From positions 32,146,107 through 32,210,106 of the forward strand of contig NC_084802.1 in the NCBI RefSeq assembly GCF_963169125.1: 64,000 nucleotides of DNA. The letters run 5' to 3'. The notes under the pieces are model-generated. The model ran no database searches and had not been told where the DNA came from. It saw only the letters and a list, made by a program, of their open reading frames with translations. This stretch comes from Humulus lupulus. Its lineage: Eukaryota > Streptophyta > Magnoliopsida > Rosales > Cannabaceae. Below are positions 12,679 to 24,300 of this stretch, in pieces. The translations under genes were made by a program, and so were the position numbers. The stretch's first letter is position 1. Each line of letters opens with the position of its first letter.

Positions 12679-13014
12679 CTATTTCTGAAGCTGACAGTCA
12701 AACAAATAGATCTTGTCCGCTGGAAGGAAATTGTCGAATATCATAAAGATCTCCAAACCAGACGATGCAGCCACTGCCTTCACCTCTGATATCTGAGTTT
12801 GTATAAGCGGTACATGAACAATTGCTCAAATATTTAGCCCTACATTCCCGTAGATTCATACTCTTGTTCACCCATGTATGTTGAGCATCCAGCAATTTCC
12901 AACCAGAAAATTTCAAAAAGCCATCTTTCCCTTGATCATGGCAGCTCAGCAGACTACTTCTTACACACCCTTCAGACCAGTCCATTGAATTCCAATCTTG
13001 TAGAGACGTAGGCT
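12679..13014 (-). pseudogene. PAN-domain exon of a G-type lectin S-receptor-like kinase (relic)
   Basis: The frame opens in the end of the S-locus glycoprotein domain (KPTSLQDWNSMDWSEGCVR) and runs into a PAN/apple domain: DGFLKFSGWKLLDAQ, NLRECRAKYLSNCSCTAYTNS, then GSGCIVWFGDLYDIRQF. The cysteine pattern (EC, NCSC, GC) is that of PAN_2, which sits outside the membrane in S-domain receptor kinases that take part in self-recognition or defence signalling. A TGA at 12698-12700 interrupts the exon just before its splice donor at 12679. The B-lectin domain upstream and the kinase domain downstream are both missing, so this is a fragment of a host gene. Confidence 0.8.
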
Positions 13015-13087
13015 TATAGCATTATTTGCATACACATATCTTGAGGTACCAATCTTAGATTTGAAAGAATAGCTTTGAAGTTCAAAA

Positions 13088-13120
13088 AATTACATTATTA
13101 TTATTATTATTATTATTATA
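13088..13120. repeat. (ATT)n microsatellite
   Basis: Roughly ten ATT units in a row just upstream of the receptor-kinase relic. Confidence 0.9.
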
Positions 13121-14292
13121 GATTCTTAATCCATGGATTGATAAGCAGTTTTACATGTAACATGCATAAGTAATAATGATAGTAAATAGAAAAAAGGCAT
13201 CTCTCTCTCATGCCTACAAATCAATCACTGCAAAACAATGGTATTTAATGGTGCCTGCACATACACACTCTCTCTCTAATCTGTATATGTGTATGTGGAA
13301 ATCAGTGAGAAGATCATTTATAAGATAGGTCATCGAGATCCCTCTTTGTCTCTTAGCTTCGGACAACTCCTTTCTCATAATTACACTTTTAAATTTCCTC
13401 ATATCTTTCACACACATACACATACACATATTTATTATGTGTATGAAAAGCCTCTCTTCTCCACCTTATATAAATATATGCCTATCAAGATGAATTAACT
13501 GCATTAATATTCATCAACAGAAAAATGGTTATTTATTTTGTAGAGTCCAAGAACTTTACTTAGCTAGTTAGATAGTAGTAGTAATAGTAATAATTGTAGT
13601 ATTTTTATGACTGTGGATTTTGGTTCAGACCGAGATTTAATTGGACACTCGTAGTAACACTTGTAGAATTTATAAGTTTAACCTATAGTTTAAGAATATT
13701 AATTTTAACCTAAGGTTTGATTAATATGACTGATATTGATGGTGATATTTATTATATTATAAGGTTTAGATAGACCCAAAAAGATAGTAACACTTGTCAT
13801 GTGTAGGTTTAATGATAATTAAGTATTTTTGAGGAATAAGTTTATTAAGATCAATATTTGAATATCCTAGGGTCTGTCAGCAGCTTTGAAAACGTTAGAG
13901 GACTTAGTCAAGGCTGTTTACTCAATTCAAATTAAGCTGAAAATGTGCAATTTCGTGTTTAAATATTCAGCGTATGTCGATATATCGCAGCTATAGGGGG
14001 CGATATATCGCAATACGGGGATGCAAAAAACACGTAACTTCGCACGACCGACTCGACGAGCCTCGGGCATATTAGCCCAGGTGATGTATCGCCTACTAGG
14101 GGCGATATATCAGCTCCTTTTATGGATTTTTGAATGTTTTTGAAATCGTTCTCATTTTATTCCTTAACCTCTTGATAAGTCCAGCATCTTTCTGACCGAG
14201 TCTTCAGCCTCTGTTGAACGATAATTCAAATATTTTTCACTTAAAAAGCCATTATTTTATTCAAGTTAAATGAAGATCTTTTCATTCTTGAA

Positions 14293-14304
14293 CTCTATAA
14301 ATAG
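14293..14304 (+). promoter_or_regulatory. TATA box of the solo LTR
   Basis: CTATAAATAG lies mid-LTR, about 170 bases after the palindrome cluster, where a pol II promoter of an LTR (the U3/R border) would be expected. Confidence 0.6.
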
Positions 14305-14840
14305 GACCTAGTACCCAGCCATTTATTCATTCATCAAGCTAAGTTTAGAGGCTGCAAGCTGCTAGGTTATTTTTGAGTGCTTAAACACTTGGGTTGGGGA
14401 TTACAAGCTTAATCATTATAAGCTTACCAAACACTTGGGAAGTAAGGTTTATAGCACATTTCGGTTCAAGGTTTAGATCGGTCATAGAAGCATTCAAGGT
14501 ATTCCAAACTCTAGTTCATTTTGGTATTGTTTTCCTTAAAGTTCTTATAGTTTTCTACTCAACATCCTAACTTTATTCTTTATTCTTGGTTAGGAAATCT
14601 AAGATCTTGAACATAAGGTTCTTGGTAAGTATCTTTCGATGGTATAGATCTTTCATTATTTCCATCCCTTTTTCTTTAAGTATACTCACCTTCCTTTGAT
14701 GGTTTTTAGGAGTGTTTCCAAAGTCCCAATCCTGTTCTCATATCCCAGTATATTTGGTAAGGAAAATAGGATAGGATATTATATGTTATGCTATATGTTA
14801 ACTTATGATTTATGTGTTATGTTATGTATGTTGTAGACTT

Positions 14841-14965
14841 GGGCATATGACTTGTATACCTAACAAGCCCCAATAAATTTATGGGCATATGACTTGCTTA
14901 GCTAGCAAGCCCCACAAATCTAATGGGCATATGACTTGTTTAGTTTACGAGCCCCAAGTAATAAT
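14841..14965 (+). repeat. Three tandem 42-bp repeats within the solo LTR
   Basis: Units at 14841-14882, 14883-14924 and 14925-14965 each start GGGCATATGACTTG and carry AAGCCCC or GAGCCCC. Each unit pairs GGGC with GCCC and can form a short hairpin. Confidence 0.9.
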
Positions 14966-15656
14966 GGTCATTATAGTATATGTAACATATGTGTATGATA
15001 TGTTTTGGTATATGTTATGATATGAATTTTATGTATATGATTTACGTGTTAGGTTTTCCTTGCTGGGCATTAGGCTCACTCATTTATGTTTATATGTGTA
15101 GGAAAATAGCTTTGGTGGCGGGAAAGGTTCTTGGAAGCTTGGGGATGTGTATTGAGGCGGGATGGAATCGATGGACCGAGCGTTCGATTCGAGGATGAAG
15201 TCTCTTTAAATTTTATATGTATTTTCCGCACTTTATTATGTAATCCATTTATTTAAAATTATGTTATGTTTTTATTTTAAAAACAATGGGATCTCATATC
15301 CTACTTTAAATTTTATGTAGTTTAACATTTGTTTTACAAGTTTTTAATGAAGTTATGATTATTTCACTTGTAAGTTTTATTAAAAATTAGTGTCTATGTA
15401 TAGTAGTCATTAATGGTCCAAAGTCTAGAGTAGTTGGGTCATTACATATTTATAGTAATATGTGCTTTTTTCTAAGCATAGCATGCATGGAATAATGAGT
15501 ACATAGTTGTGGCTCCACTGTCACAACTCATCTGTACCACAATTATAATTATAAAGTACATAAACCAACTTATTGAAAAGTAATTCAAGGTACAAATCTC
15601 AAATTCAAATTCAAATCTCAAAGACGCAAGCAATCTCAAAATGGAGAAGAACAAAC

Positions 15657-17036
15657 CTTTAGAACATAATCATTGATCAAATTGGTTTCTTGGCCTTCCA
15701 TAGCTGTGGCTTTCATGAAGGCATCAATCTCATAATCTGGTTTAATTCCAGCTGCTTTTTCCCGTCTAGACAACTCTACCAGCAAGTCATACCTTGTACC
15801 AACTCCTAAGCACCGCCCCGAAAAATCCAAAGTTTCACGGACTGTCATCTCACCATAGTGAAGGTCATGTTGACTAATACAAGAAGAGGTTCTCTGAGGT
15901 ACAAACTCTTCAAATTCATGGCCACAGTATGTCACTTTTCCAGATACTTGTTTGTCAAAGTCAAACGCAAGTTATTAGTATAGACGTAATAACAAAACTT
16001 GTAAACATTTTAATACATCAGACTAGTATTAAGAGAAGAGCACAAACCCTTAAATCATCATCAAGTTTTGCAGCAAGTGCTTTTAGTAATGTTGTTTTTC
16101 TAGATCCAGGCGAACCAAGAAGTAAAGTAAACCTGAAAATAAATCAATTTGAGTTATATAGCATTTTAAGGAGTTTAGATGAAAATTAGTAGAAGTTACC
16201 AATGAACATACCTTGAAGGTCTTGCTATACCACTCACACCTTGGAGTATCTTAACCACTCTTTTCTTTGATGGAGAGAGTCCAATCTTTCCAATGATTCC
16301 CTATTCAAATGGGATTATAGGTTAGAGAATTGAGAATTTACACCAAGAAATTAAGAGTAAAAAAATAGAGTTATTAGTATGAGGTGAAATATTTGAAGTT
16401 ACCTCAATCATGTTAAGACTGGAATTCAACATAGTTGGAAGAGCTCTAGTTCCTACATGTGCATCTCCCTCATTCGAAAAATTCTGGAATCTAACTTCGA
16501 CCTTAGGAATCTCAATCCCAACCCTGTTTTTTTCATAAACAAATATATCACATTATGGATTTTTAAGATTTGGGATTGGGACATCAATACAAACAGTTGT
16601 TAAACTCAAAACCAATTTTTTTTTTCGTTTTCATTTTCCTTTTTCATTCATTTTCTCATAAACCAAATAGTCAATAAACAATTACCTGTCATTTCTGGCC
16701 CTGAGTCTCCAAAAGCTTCTCATTATCATCCTCAAAAACTTTCAAAATACTCTCCATCAACTGCTTCTTGTTCTGGCTACCAAGCTTAGTAACATCAACC
16801 TCTTCAAGCATCAACCTCCCATTACTCATCACCTGAGTCAACATCCCTTTCCTCATCCTATCATAAGTCGGCAACTGCTCTATCGCCGCCCACCGCAGCT
16901 CCTCCTCGTCCTTCTCATGCGTCGACTGCCGCCCGCTCCGCTGGAACACATCCATCGCGTTCCACATTTCCCTCACACTGGTCGACCGCCAGCTACTACC
17001 TCGGCTGCTCGATTTCCGAGTCAAATCGTCTGCCAT
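15657..17036 (-). pseudogene. 5' fragment of a pleiotropic drug resistance ABCG transporter gene (5 exons)
   Basis: Five exons with good GT-AG borders: 17036-16686, 16523-16403, 16300-16212, 16132-16048 and 15946-15657. They encode the cytosolic N-terminus (MADDLTRKSS, then EEELRWAAIEQLPTYDRMRKG), the stretch VGIEIPKVEVRF, the first nucleotide-binding domain up to Walker A (LLLGSPGSRKTTLLKALAAKLD) and the following VTYCGHE...[36 protein letters not shown]-type full transporters run to about 1400 residues; the ABC signature, Walker B, all membrane helices and the second half are missing. Exon 1 is frameshifted after NEK, near 16715. The Walker A glycine before Lys is Arg (GSRKTT). The start fits the family well. 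Downstream the gene is cut off beside the solo LTR at 13605-15446. Confidence 0.9.
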
Positions 17037-17163
17037 GGTAATATAGCTCGATCAAACTCAATCTAATCTTATCGACACCAATGTTAATCTTCTTTTGCTT
17101 ATGTACACTGTTTCATTCTAAAAAAAATAAAGATATTTATTTTGAGATGTGAATGAAAGCTTT

Positions 17164-17174
17164 GTTTATAAGAG
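17164..17174 (-). promoter_or_regulatory. Possible TATA box of the ABCG relic
   Basis: The minus strand reads CTTATAAACA about 130 bases upstream of the ATG at 17036, a normal distance for a plant promoter with a short 5' UTR. Support is by position only. Confidence 0.4.
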
Positions 17175-17187
17175 AACGACAAAAGCG

Positions 17188-17272
17188 AAGTAAGCTATAA
17201 TATATAGACAAGAAGAAGAAGAAGAACAATCTATATATTATAGCTTACTTCTTGTCTATATATTATAGCTTA
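17188..17272. repeat. Inverted repeat with a third copy, upstream of the ABCG relic
   Basis: AAGTAAGCTATAATATATAGA at 17188-17208 is matched by its exact complement at 17230-17250 across a purine-rich loop of AAG repeats. A further copy of the complement follows at 17253-17272. It lies 150-235 bases upstream of the ABCG start codon. Confidence 0.88.
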
Positions 17273-17469
17273 ATTCTGGCCAGTATATGAAAAAATATGA
17301 TTGCACACTACAATCTATTTCACTAAGGCATTTTAACAAACAATTAATGTGCAACAGACAAAACAAAGAAAAAGAATATTATGAGCATAAATATAACTAC
17401 TCAAACACATTTTGAAAGGGAATGCTACAAAAGTAGAAGAGCATAGAAGATTAATTATAGCAAATATAC

Positions 17470-17556
17470 CTCCCATAGTTGAGCATGTGCACCCATTACA
17501 CCACCAATAAGGGCTGACGAGAGAGCATACCGTGTATGCATATCCATGGAATAGAT
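17470..17556 (-). pseudogene. Possible orphan exon of an unidentified gene
   Basis: Acceptor TTGATTTCAG and donor GAG|GTATAT enclose 29 open codons: IYSMDMHTRYALSSALIGGV then MGAHAQLWE. The Gly/Ala-rich stretch could be part of a membrane helix. Two further open stretches on the same strand (about 17655-17750 and 18085-18175) might belong to the same gene, but I could not join them or recognise a family. Confidence 0.3.
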
Positions 17557-18300
17557 CTGAAATCAATGAATATAACAAATAGATATGCCCTCTAAGCATA
17601 ACCCAATGCTTCTATATATACTTTACACAAAATAATATACACATCAAAGCTCATGAATGGAGGCAATTCTCTGAGAAGGGCCCTGATTTTGAAGAAGAAG
17701 CTATTAGGAACGAAGAGGCCAACAGAGGTGAAGTCATTGAGATATCCCCTATTCCACAAATTATTGCGAAGGATTCAAAATGTATACATATAGAAATATA
17801 GATAGACAATGAGAAAAAAAAATAGAGCTACTACGGAGAGAAAGAAGAGAATACCCAAATGGCTAGTAAGCATAAATTTGTCTAAAATAATATGCCAAAA
17901 CCAAATATCTCACATTCTTTCTCAAGTCGAATATATATATATATATCAAAATAAATAGGTCTTGGATATGTAGCTTTAAAAAGAGTTAATATATGCAATT
18001 CTGGCTCCAAAAAATTCAGTGAGAGTAATATATACTGAAGAAGAAAAGGAAACAAAAGAAAGAACATACAAGAAGAAGAAGAAAGTCGTTCTTGACATTG
18101 GTGAGCACCTCCAGAGATATTTCAGTCCAATTTCCATAGGGATTGAAGTTGGAGTTGAAGTTGAAGGAGCAGTGGTTGAGAGAGTGAGGAAGAGACCAAG
18201 GACAACACATGAGAGAGAGAGACCAAAAAAAAATATATAACTTTTACAAGTTTTAGGCGGGCTCCCAAAGTACTTTACTACCATTTTTTTCCATTTTCCA

Positions 18301-18550
18301 TTGAAGGAAATGGGTCTAAAAAATGTTGAAGGAAAGGAAATGGGTCTCAGAAATGTTGAAGGAAATGGTCAGGTCTCAGAAATGTTGAAGGAAAGGAAAT
18401 GGGTGTCTCGGGTCTCAGAAATGTTGAAGAGAAAGGGGGTCTCAGAAATGGGTGTCTCGGGTCTCAAAAATGTTGAAGAGAAAAGGGGTCTCAGAAATGG
18501 GTGTCTCGGGTCTAAGAAATGTTGAAGAGATTCTCAGGTCTCAGAAATGA
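18301..18550 (+). repeat. Minisatellite built on GAAATGGGTCTCAGAAATGTTGAAG
   Basis: About eight imperfect units of 25-60 bp made from three words (GAAATGGGT, GTCTCAGAAATG, TTGAAGGAAAG or TTGAAGAGAAAG) repeat in shuffled order. The open frame across it is a by-product of the repeat. Confidence 0.88.
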
Positions 18551-18987
18551 AAAAAAAAAAAAGCTAAGTGGCGGGATGGTGCAATATATTACTGCCCTTT
18601 TTTCATAAAGTTGCCCAATATAATACCCTACCATAATACTTTTTTATTAGTATTATATTCATGTGTTATGGAAATGGGTATTTGGTGTAGTGACTTAAGT
18701 CTTTTATATTACACGATTTAAATGCTTTATTATCTCAACACTTAACATATGGATTCTACTAAAATTTTTTATCATATTTTGATAACTTATAAATTATATT
18801 TACTAAAAAATAAAATGTAAGAAAAAAACAAGGTGTACGAGTACATGTTTAGACCAACTAGTACGTAATGCTTTTTTACTCTTAATATGAATTGAAATTC
18901 CGTTTTTAGTAATTACCAAATTAATTAAACCATGTGAATTAATTAAAGTGCAGAATGGTAATTAACTGTTTACACAGATAGCAGTTC

Positions 18988-19733
18988 TGTCGGGACAGAA
19001 TCCGAACTTGTCACGACAGAAACTGAACACAATAAATAGACAGTGCAAAACAATAAAGAACACATCGAATTTTTACAAGGTTCAAAAATCCTTTCGGATA
19101 ACCTACTCCTTGGGGCCACGCCCAGAGAATAAACCAATTAGTAAAGAAACAATGTGTACAAAAGCATTGACTTAAACAATATAAGACTCCCTCTTAAACT
19201 ATTGCCGCAATCTTGTTGTACTCTTCTCTACGAATCTGATTTGATGAAACGCTGATTCTCTTGAACTCCCTTCAAAGAATAACGAGTGCACACTTTCTCC
19301 CGAAGTGAGACTTAGATAGAATCCTCTCCCGAAAATCCTTATGAACACGTTCACAATAGACACTATATGTTTACAATGGACTAAATAGATATCCACAAGC
19401 ACACTCAGCACTCTCACAAAGATTAAGGTGAACAAACTTAATCTCTACAAATAAAAACACTCTTCAAAATAACGTAATGTTTACAAATATTCAAAATGGA
19501 AGAGGTGAAAATTCCAAAGACCTTGGCAAGATATTTATAGGCAAGAAAATCGTCAAAGGCCATCATTTTCTGATATCTTTGAAATCAATTTGCAAATTCC
19601 TTTGATTTTGGAAATCAGCCAGCCAGATGAATTCTGTGTCGACAGAAAAGGAAACTGATGAGTCAGCAATGTAATCAGCTTTATCTGGCACAATGAACAT
19701 GGTCATTTCTTTTGACCATGTTCATTTTCGACA
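18988..19733 (-). mobile_element. Probable solo LTR (Ty1/copia-like)
   Basis: The segment begins TGTCGGGACA and ends TTTTCGACA, giving TGTCG/CGACA termini. A minus-strand TATA box (GCCTATAAATATC, about 19529-19545) fits a minus-oriented LTR. A small inverted repeat (GAACATGGTC...GACCATGTTC) lies near the right end, and GACAGAA motifs recur. The flanking five bases (AGTTC and CCTTC) do not match, so the exact borders are uncertain. No coding sequence adjoins it. Confidence 0.5.
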
Positions 19734-19739
19734 CCTTCT

Positions 19740-20553
19740 TTATTCCAGAGTAAACATAATCCCTGAAAATAATCTAAAGATAATTATAATACATATAAGG
19801 TAAAAAAATCTATTCACACTTAAGGATATTTTCACACTAGAAAATCAGTTGAATCATCAAGAATCAATATGGATATGCTACTGATTTTCCTTAATAATTT
19901 TAAAATATTTTGTCTAAATTAAAATTAGCCAATAAAGAATTTTACATGAATAGTTTTTTGGAGGAAAAGAAATTAATCAATATCATTGTATTCTTATGGA
20001 ATGAATTCTTTTAAGTTTAAAAGCATGTAAAAAGTGATAATCATGTTTGGAAAACGCTTTACTTTTTCTTTAGTGAAACTGTTTGAACAAAATATATATC
20101 TTATAAATTGGAGGAGTGGAAGATTTTGGAACTGAAATCACTCGATCAATTCTAGTGTGTCCCAATTCATGCTCAAAATGAATTAACGACACCTTAATTT
20201 TTAACTTGATACGCACATCAAATATATTATTAATGATCTATTAATAAACTAAGAATTATTATAGGGTCTTTATTTATTTCAGTGCTTGTTTACTCATATA
20301 TTTTTTCTATATAAAAATTGTGTAGAAAATGAAAATTCTTGCTTTTAACGATTTGTTTTGTTAATTTTAACATAATATTATAAATATTTAATGGAATATA
20401 TAAAAAAAACTAACTAAAAATAGATACTTATTAATTATGTTAATATAAATTTAAATATAATTAAATATCATTATTATAATAATATTTAATATAATACTAC
20501 ATATATAATAATTATATTAATATAAATTCAAATTTAAATTCAAATGTTATAAA
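19740..20553. other. AT-rich spacer; degenerate AT repeat at its right end
   Basis: No gene is visible. A block at 20306-20350 (CTATATAAAAATTGTGTAGA and on into TTTTAACGATT) recurs at 27736-27782. From about 20430 to 20553 a degenerate TATTAATATAAATTTAAAT-type repeat runs up to the copia insertion and resumes at 27237. Confidence 0.6.
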
Positions 20554-21029
20554 TGTTAGAATAATATGAAAGTGGACATATGAACAATTCTATATACATG
20601 TAGGCGGAATTAATATATAGAATGAACATATACAAAAAGGATCGAATATTGTATACCTCCAGCCATTGCTATTGATAACCTCGATCTAGCTTTAAATCTA
20701 CAAAAGAAAAAGAACAGAAGTTAGAATGAGTACACGGGCTTCCAAGCTCTCACTAACTCTTTTAGATGGAATTACTGAAAGTCAGAATGAGCAGCGAGCT
20801 TGGGGACCGGTACTCTATATTTATAGAGTGAGACTTACCATCAGAGTCTCTGCCACAGATTGAGATATTTCCTCAATCAGTTGGGATATGAAAAATCGGG
20901 TAACAACAAAATCAGGTAACAAACAATGTTGACCATTAATTAGAATATTTTGTCAATAAATTAAATATTGACTTTAATATATTAAATCAATTAGTTGATT
21001 TTATATACCAAATAAATAATATTCTAACA
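20554..21029 (-). repeat. 3' LTR of the copia element
   Basis: This left copy is the 3' LTR, since the element reads leftward and the polypurine tract lies just inside it. It begins TGTTAGAATAATATG and ends ATTCTAACA. It differs from the right copy mainly in its first 12 bases. Confidence 0.95.
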
Positions 21030-21338
21030 TTCTCCCACTTGGTCAGCATTTAAATTAATGTATTACTTAAGCCCGACGATCATCCCTGTTAGATAATAAA
21101 TACATGAATCATGGCGATAGGTCCTCTTTTTATGACGAGTAGTATCTTCCATGTATTACAATATATTTATTACATAACAATGTAATTTATGTGGCTATGT
21201 ACTTAAACGAATAAACCTTATGTTTATTCAGGTCCTATGAAGATAAAATTTTCTCAAATAAAATTAAGATGCGCATAAATATGAGAAAACATCAAAATAA
21301 GAGTTTCATTGATAATAACTTCAGATTGTACAATAAAT

Positions 21339-24300
21339 TTACATAAGGGAACCAAGTCCCATGTTCACTACATGATTCTTGAATTTATGAGGTGGCAAGC
21401 CTTTCGTCATAGGATCAGCAATCATCAATTCAGTGCTAATGTGTTGAATGACCACTTTATTTTCTTTAACACGTTCTCTCACAGCTAAGTACTTGATGTC
21501 GATGTGCTTGCTTCGACTACCACTCTTGTTGTTCTTAGCCATGAATACAGCAGCTGAATTGTCGCAGAACATTCTCAATGGCCTAGATATAGAATCTACA
21601 ACTCTAAGGCCTGAAATGAAACTCTTTAGCCATACACCATGAGATGTAGCCTCAAAACACGAAACGAACTCGGCTTCCATAGTAGAAGTAGCAGTCAAGG
21701 TCTGTTTGTTACTCCTCCATGATATAGCTCCATCGGCAAACATAAACACGTAACCAGAAGTTGATTTACGTGAATCAGTACAACCAGCAAAGACTGAATC
21801 TGAGTAGCCAACTACTTCTAGGTTGTCGGTTCGTCTGAACATGAGTTTGTAATCCTTAGTACCCTGAAGATACCTCATAACTTTCTTTGCAGCTTTCCAG
21901 TGGTCTAATCCCGGGTTACTCTGAAATCTTCCTAGCATTCCGACAGCAAAAGCAATGTCGGGTCGTGTGCACACCTGAGCATACATCAAGCTTCCAACAG
22001 CAGAAGCATATGGGATGTTCTTCATTTCTTCCTTTTCAAAATCATTCTTTGGACACTGGCTCAAATTTAATTTATCACCCTTAACGATAGGAGCAACACT
22101 TGGTGAACAATCTTTCATCTGAAATCTCTCTAAAACTTTGTTAATGTAGGTTTCTTGAGATAGACCTAAGATACCTTTGAATCTATCTCGATGGATCTTA
22201 ATGCCAATGACATAAGACGCATCACCCATATCCTTCATCTCAAAGTTCTTTGAGAGAAATTGCTTCACCTCATGTAGCATGCCCTTATCATTGGTTGCAA
22301 GAAGAATATCGTCCACATATAAAACAAGAAAACAAATCTTACTCCCACTAACCTTCTGGTATATACATTGATCCATGACATTCTCTTCTAATCCAAAAGA
22401 AGAGATGACATCATGGAATTTTAAATGCCATTGGCGGGACGCTTGTTTTAAACCATAGATGGACTTCTTAAGCTTGCACACCAAATGCTCACCATCACTA
22501 GAGGAGAATCCTTCTGGTTGTTTCATGTATACCTCCTCCTCTAGGTCACCATTTAGGAAGGCAGTTTTCACATCCATCTGCTGTAGCTCTAAATCGAAAT
22601 GAGCAACTAATGCCAGGATAACTCTGAGGGAATCTTTCTTAGATACCGGAGAAAAGGTCTCCGTGTAGTCAATTCCTTCTTTTTGAGTGAATCCCTTAGC
22701 AACGAGTCTCGCTTTGTGTCTCTCAATGTTGCCTAATGAGTCTTTCTTTGTTTTGAAGACCCATTTACACCCAATAGCCCTCGCCCCATTAGACAACTCA
22801 ACAAGATCCCAGACTCCGTTGCTTTTCATAGAATTCATTTCTTCATTCATGGCATTGTACCACAGTTCCGATTCTTTGCTATTCATAGCTTGTGAAAGCG
22901 TTTCTGGATCATTTTCGGCTCCAATATTGTAGTCAGATTCTTGCAAATACACAATGTAGTCACTAGGTATCGCCGATTTTATTGTCCTAGTGGATCTTCT
23001 TAAGGCTACACCAGCAGGCTCTTGAGAAGCGGGTGGTTCAGCTTGTTGTTCAACAATTATAGGCAACTCTTGAACAACTTGATCCATTTGAACTTCATCA
23101 TTGACTTGTGGATCTTCAACAATTGGCTGTGGTGGTTCAACATCCATTTGGACTGCAGGGGTGTTATCGACCACAATCAATCTTGCTCTTGAGGTGGAGG
23201 GTTCTAAAGGATCTTTCTCAGAACCTAAGTTCTTGGATTGATCACTCCCACTAATCAAGGCATTTTCAAGAAATTTTGCATTCCTTAATTCCATAATCCT
23301 AGTGCTATGAGATGGACAATAAAACTTGTAACCTTTAGACCTTTCAGTGTAACCAATAAAGTATCCACTTATGGTCCTTGGGTCCAGTTTCTTTTCTTGT
23401 GGATTGTATACCCTAACTTCAGATGGGCATCCCCAAATGCGTACATGTTGCAAACTCGGTTTCCAACCTTTCCATAATTCAAAAGGATTTTTGGAGACTG
23501 CCTTGGTTGGAACTCGATTTAATATGTACACGGATGTCTTTAGAGCTTCAGTCCACAAGGATTTAGGAAGTTTAGGGTTGCTGCTAAGCATACTTCGCAC
23601 CATGTCCATCAATGTTCGGTTTCTCCTTTCTGCAACACCATTTTGCTCGGGTGTACCGGGCATGGTATATTGGGCAACAATCCCATTTTCTTGAAGAAAC
23701 TTTGCAAAAGGACCAGGTGCTTGTCCATCTTCAGTGTATCTACCATAATATTCTCCACCTCTATCTGATCTCACTATCTTAATTTGCTTGTTGCATTGTT
23801 TCTCTACTTCAGCTTTAAATATCTTAAAGACATCTAACGCTTCGCTTTTGTTATGAAGTAAGTAGATATACATGTAGCGTGAGTAATCATCTATGAAAGA
23901 GATGAAGTATTTCTGACCATATGAGTCCATGTTTGGATTACATATATCAGTATGTATGATTTCTAATAAGTCGGAACTCCTATGGACACCACTTTTCTTA
24001 GACTTGGAGGTATGCTTTCCCTTAATGCAATCCACACAAGTATCAAAATCAGTAAAATCTAAGGTATTGAGTACCCCATCATTTACTAACCTTCTAATTC
24101 TATCAATAGAGATATGTCCCAATCTCCGGTGCCATAATGTAGAGGAATTCTCATTCATAACACATCTTTTATTGCCAGCGTGAACGTGCACAGTATTATA
24201 AGCAGTATTGTTTTGTAAATTAAGGCAGTAAAGACCATCAGAAAAAATACCATTTCCAACATATTCAGATTTATTATATAAATTAAAAGATTTTTCTGAA

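Larger units (their letters stand above)
13605..15446 (+). mobile_element. Solo LTR, 1.84 kb
   Basis: The right end reads GGGTCATTACA and the left end TTATGAC, a two-base-short version of the expected TGTAATGAC inverse. The flanks are TATTT on both sides (13600-13604 and 15447-15451), a perfect 5-bp target duplication. Inside are a TATA box (TCTATAAATAG at 14293-14304), a triplicate 42-bp repeat (14841-14965) and a group of GCGATATATCGC palindromes. No coding part of a retrotransposon adjoins it, so it is a solo LTR left by recombination. It reads in the plus direction, judging by the TATA box. The family is probably Ty3/gypsy, but that is inference. Confidence 0.78.

Noticed and set aside
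14841..14965. Regular spacing considered as a CRISPR-like array
   Set aside because: The units abut without unique spacers and sit inside an LTR of a plant genome.
18019..18240. Lys/Glu-rich frame on the plus strand
   Set aside because: It is produced by GAAGAA and GAGAGA repeats and runs against better, though unidentified, frames on the other strand.
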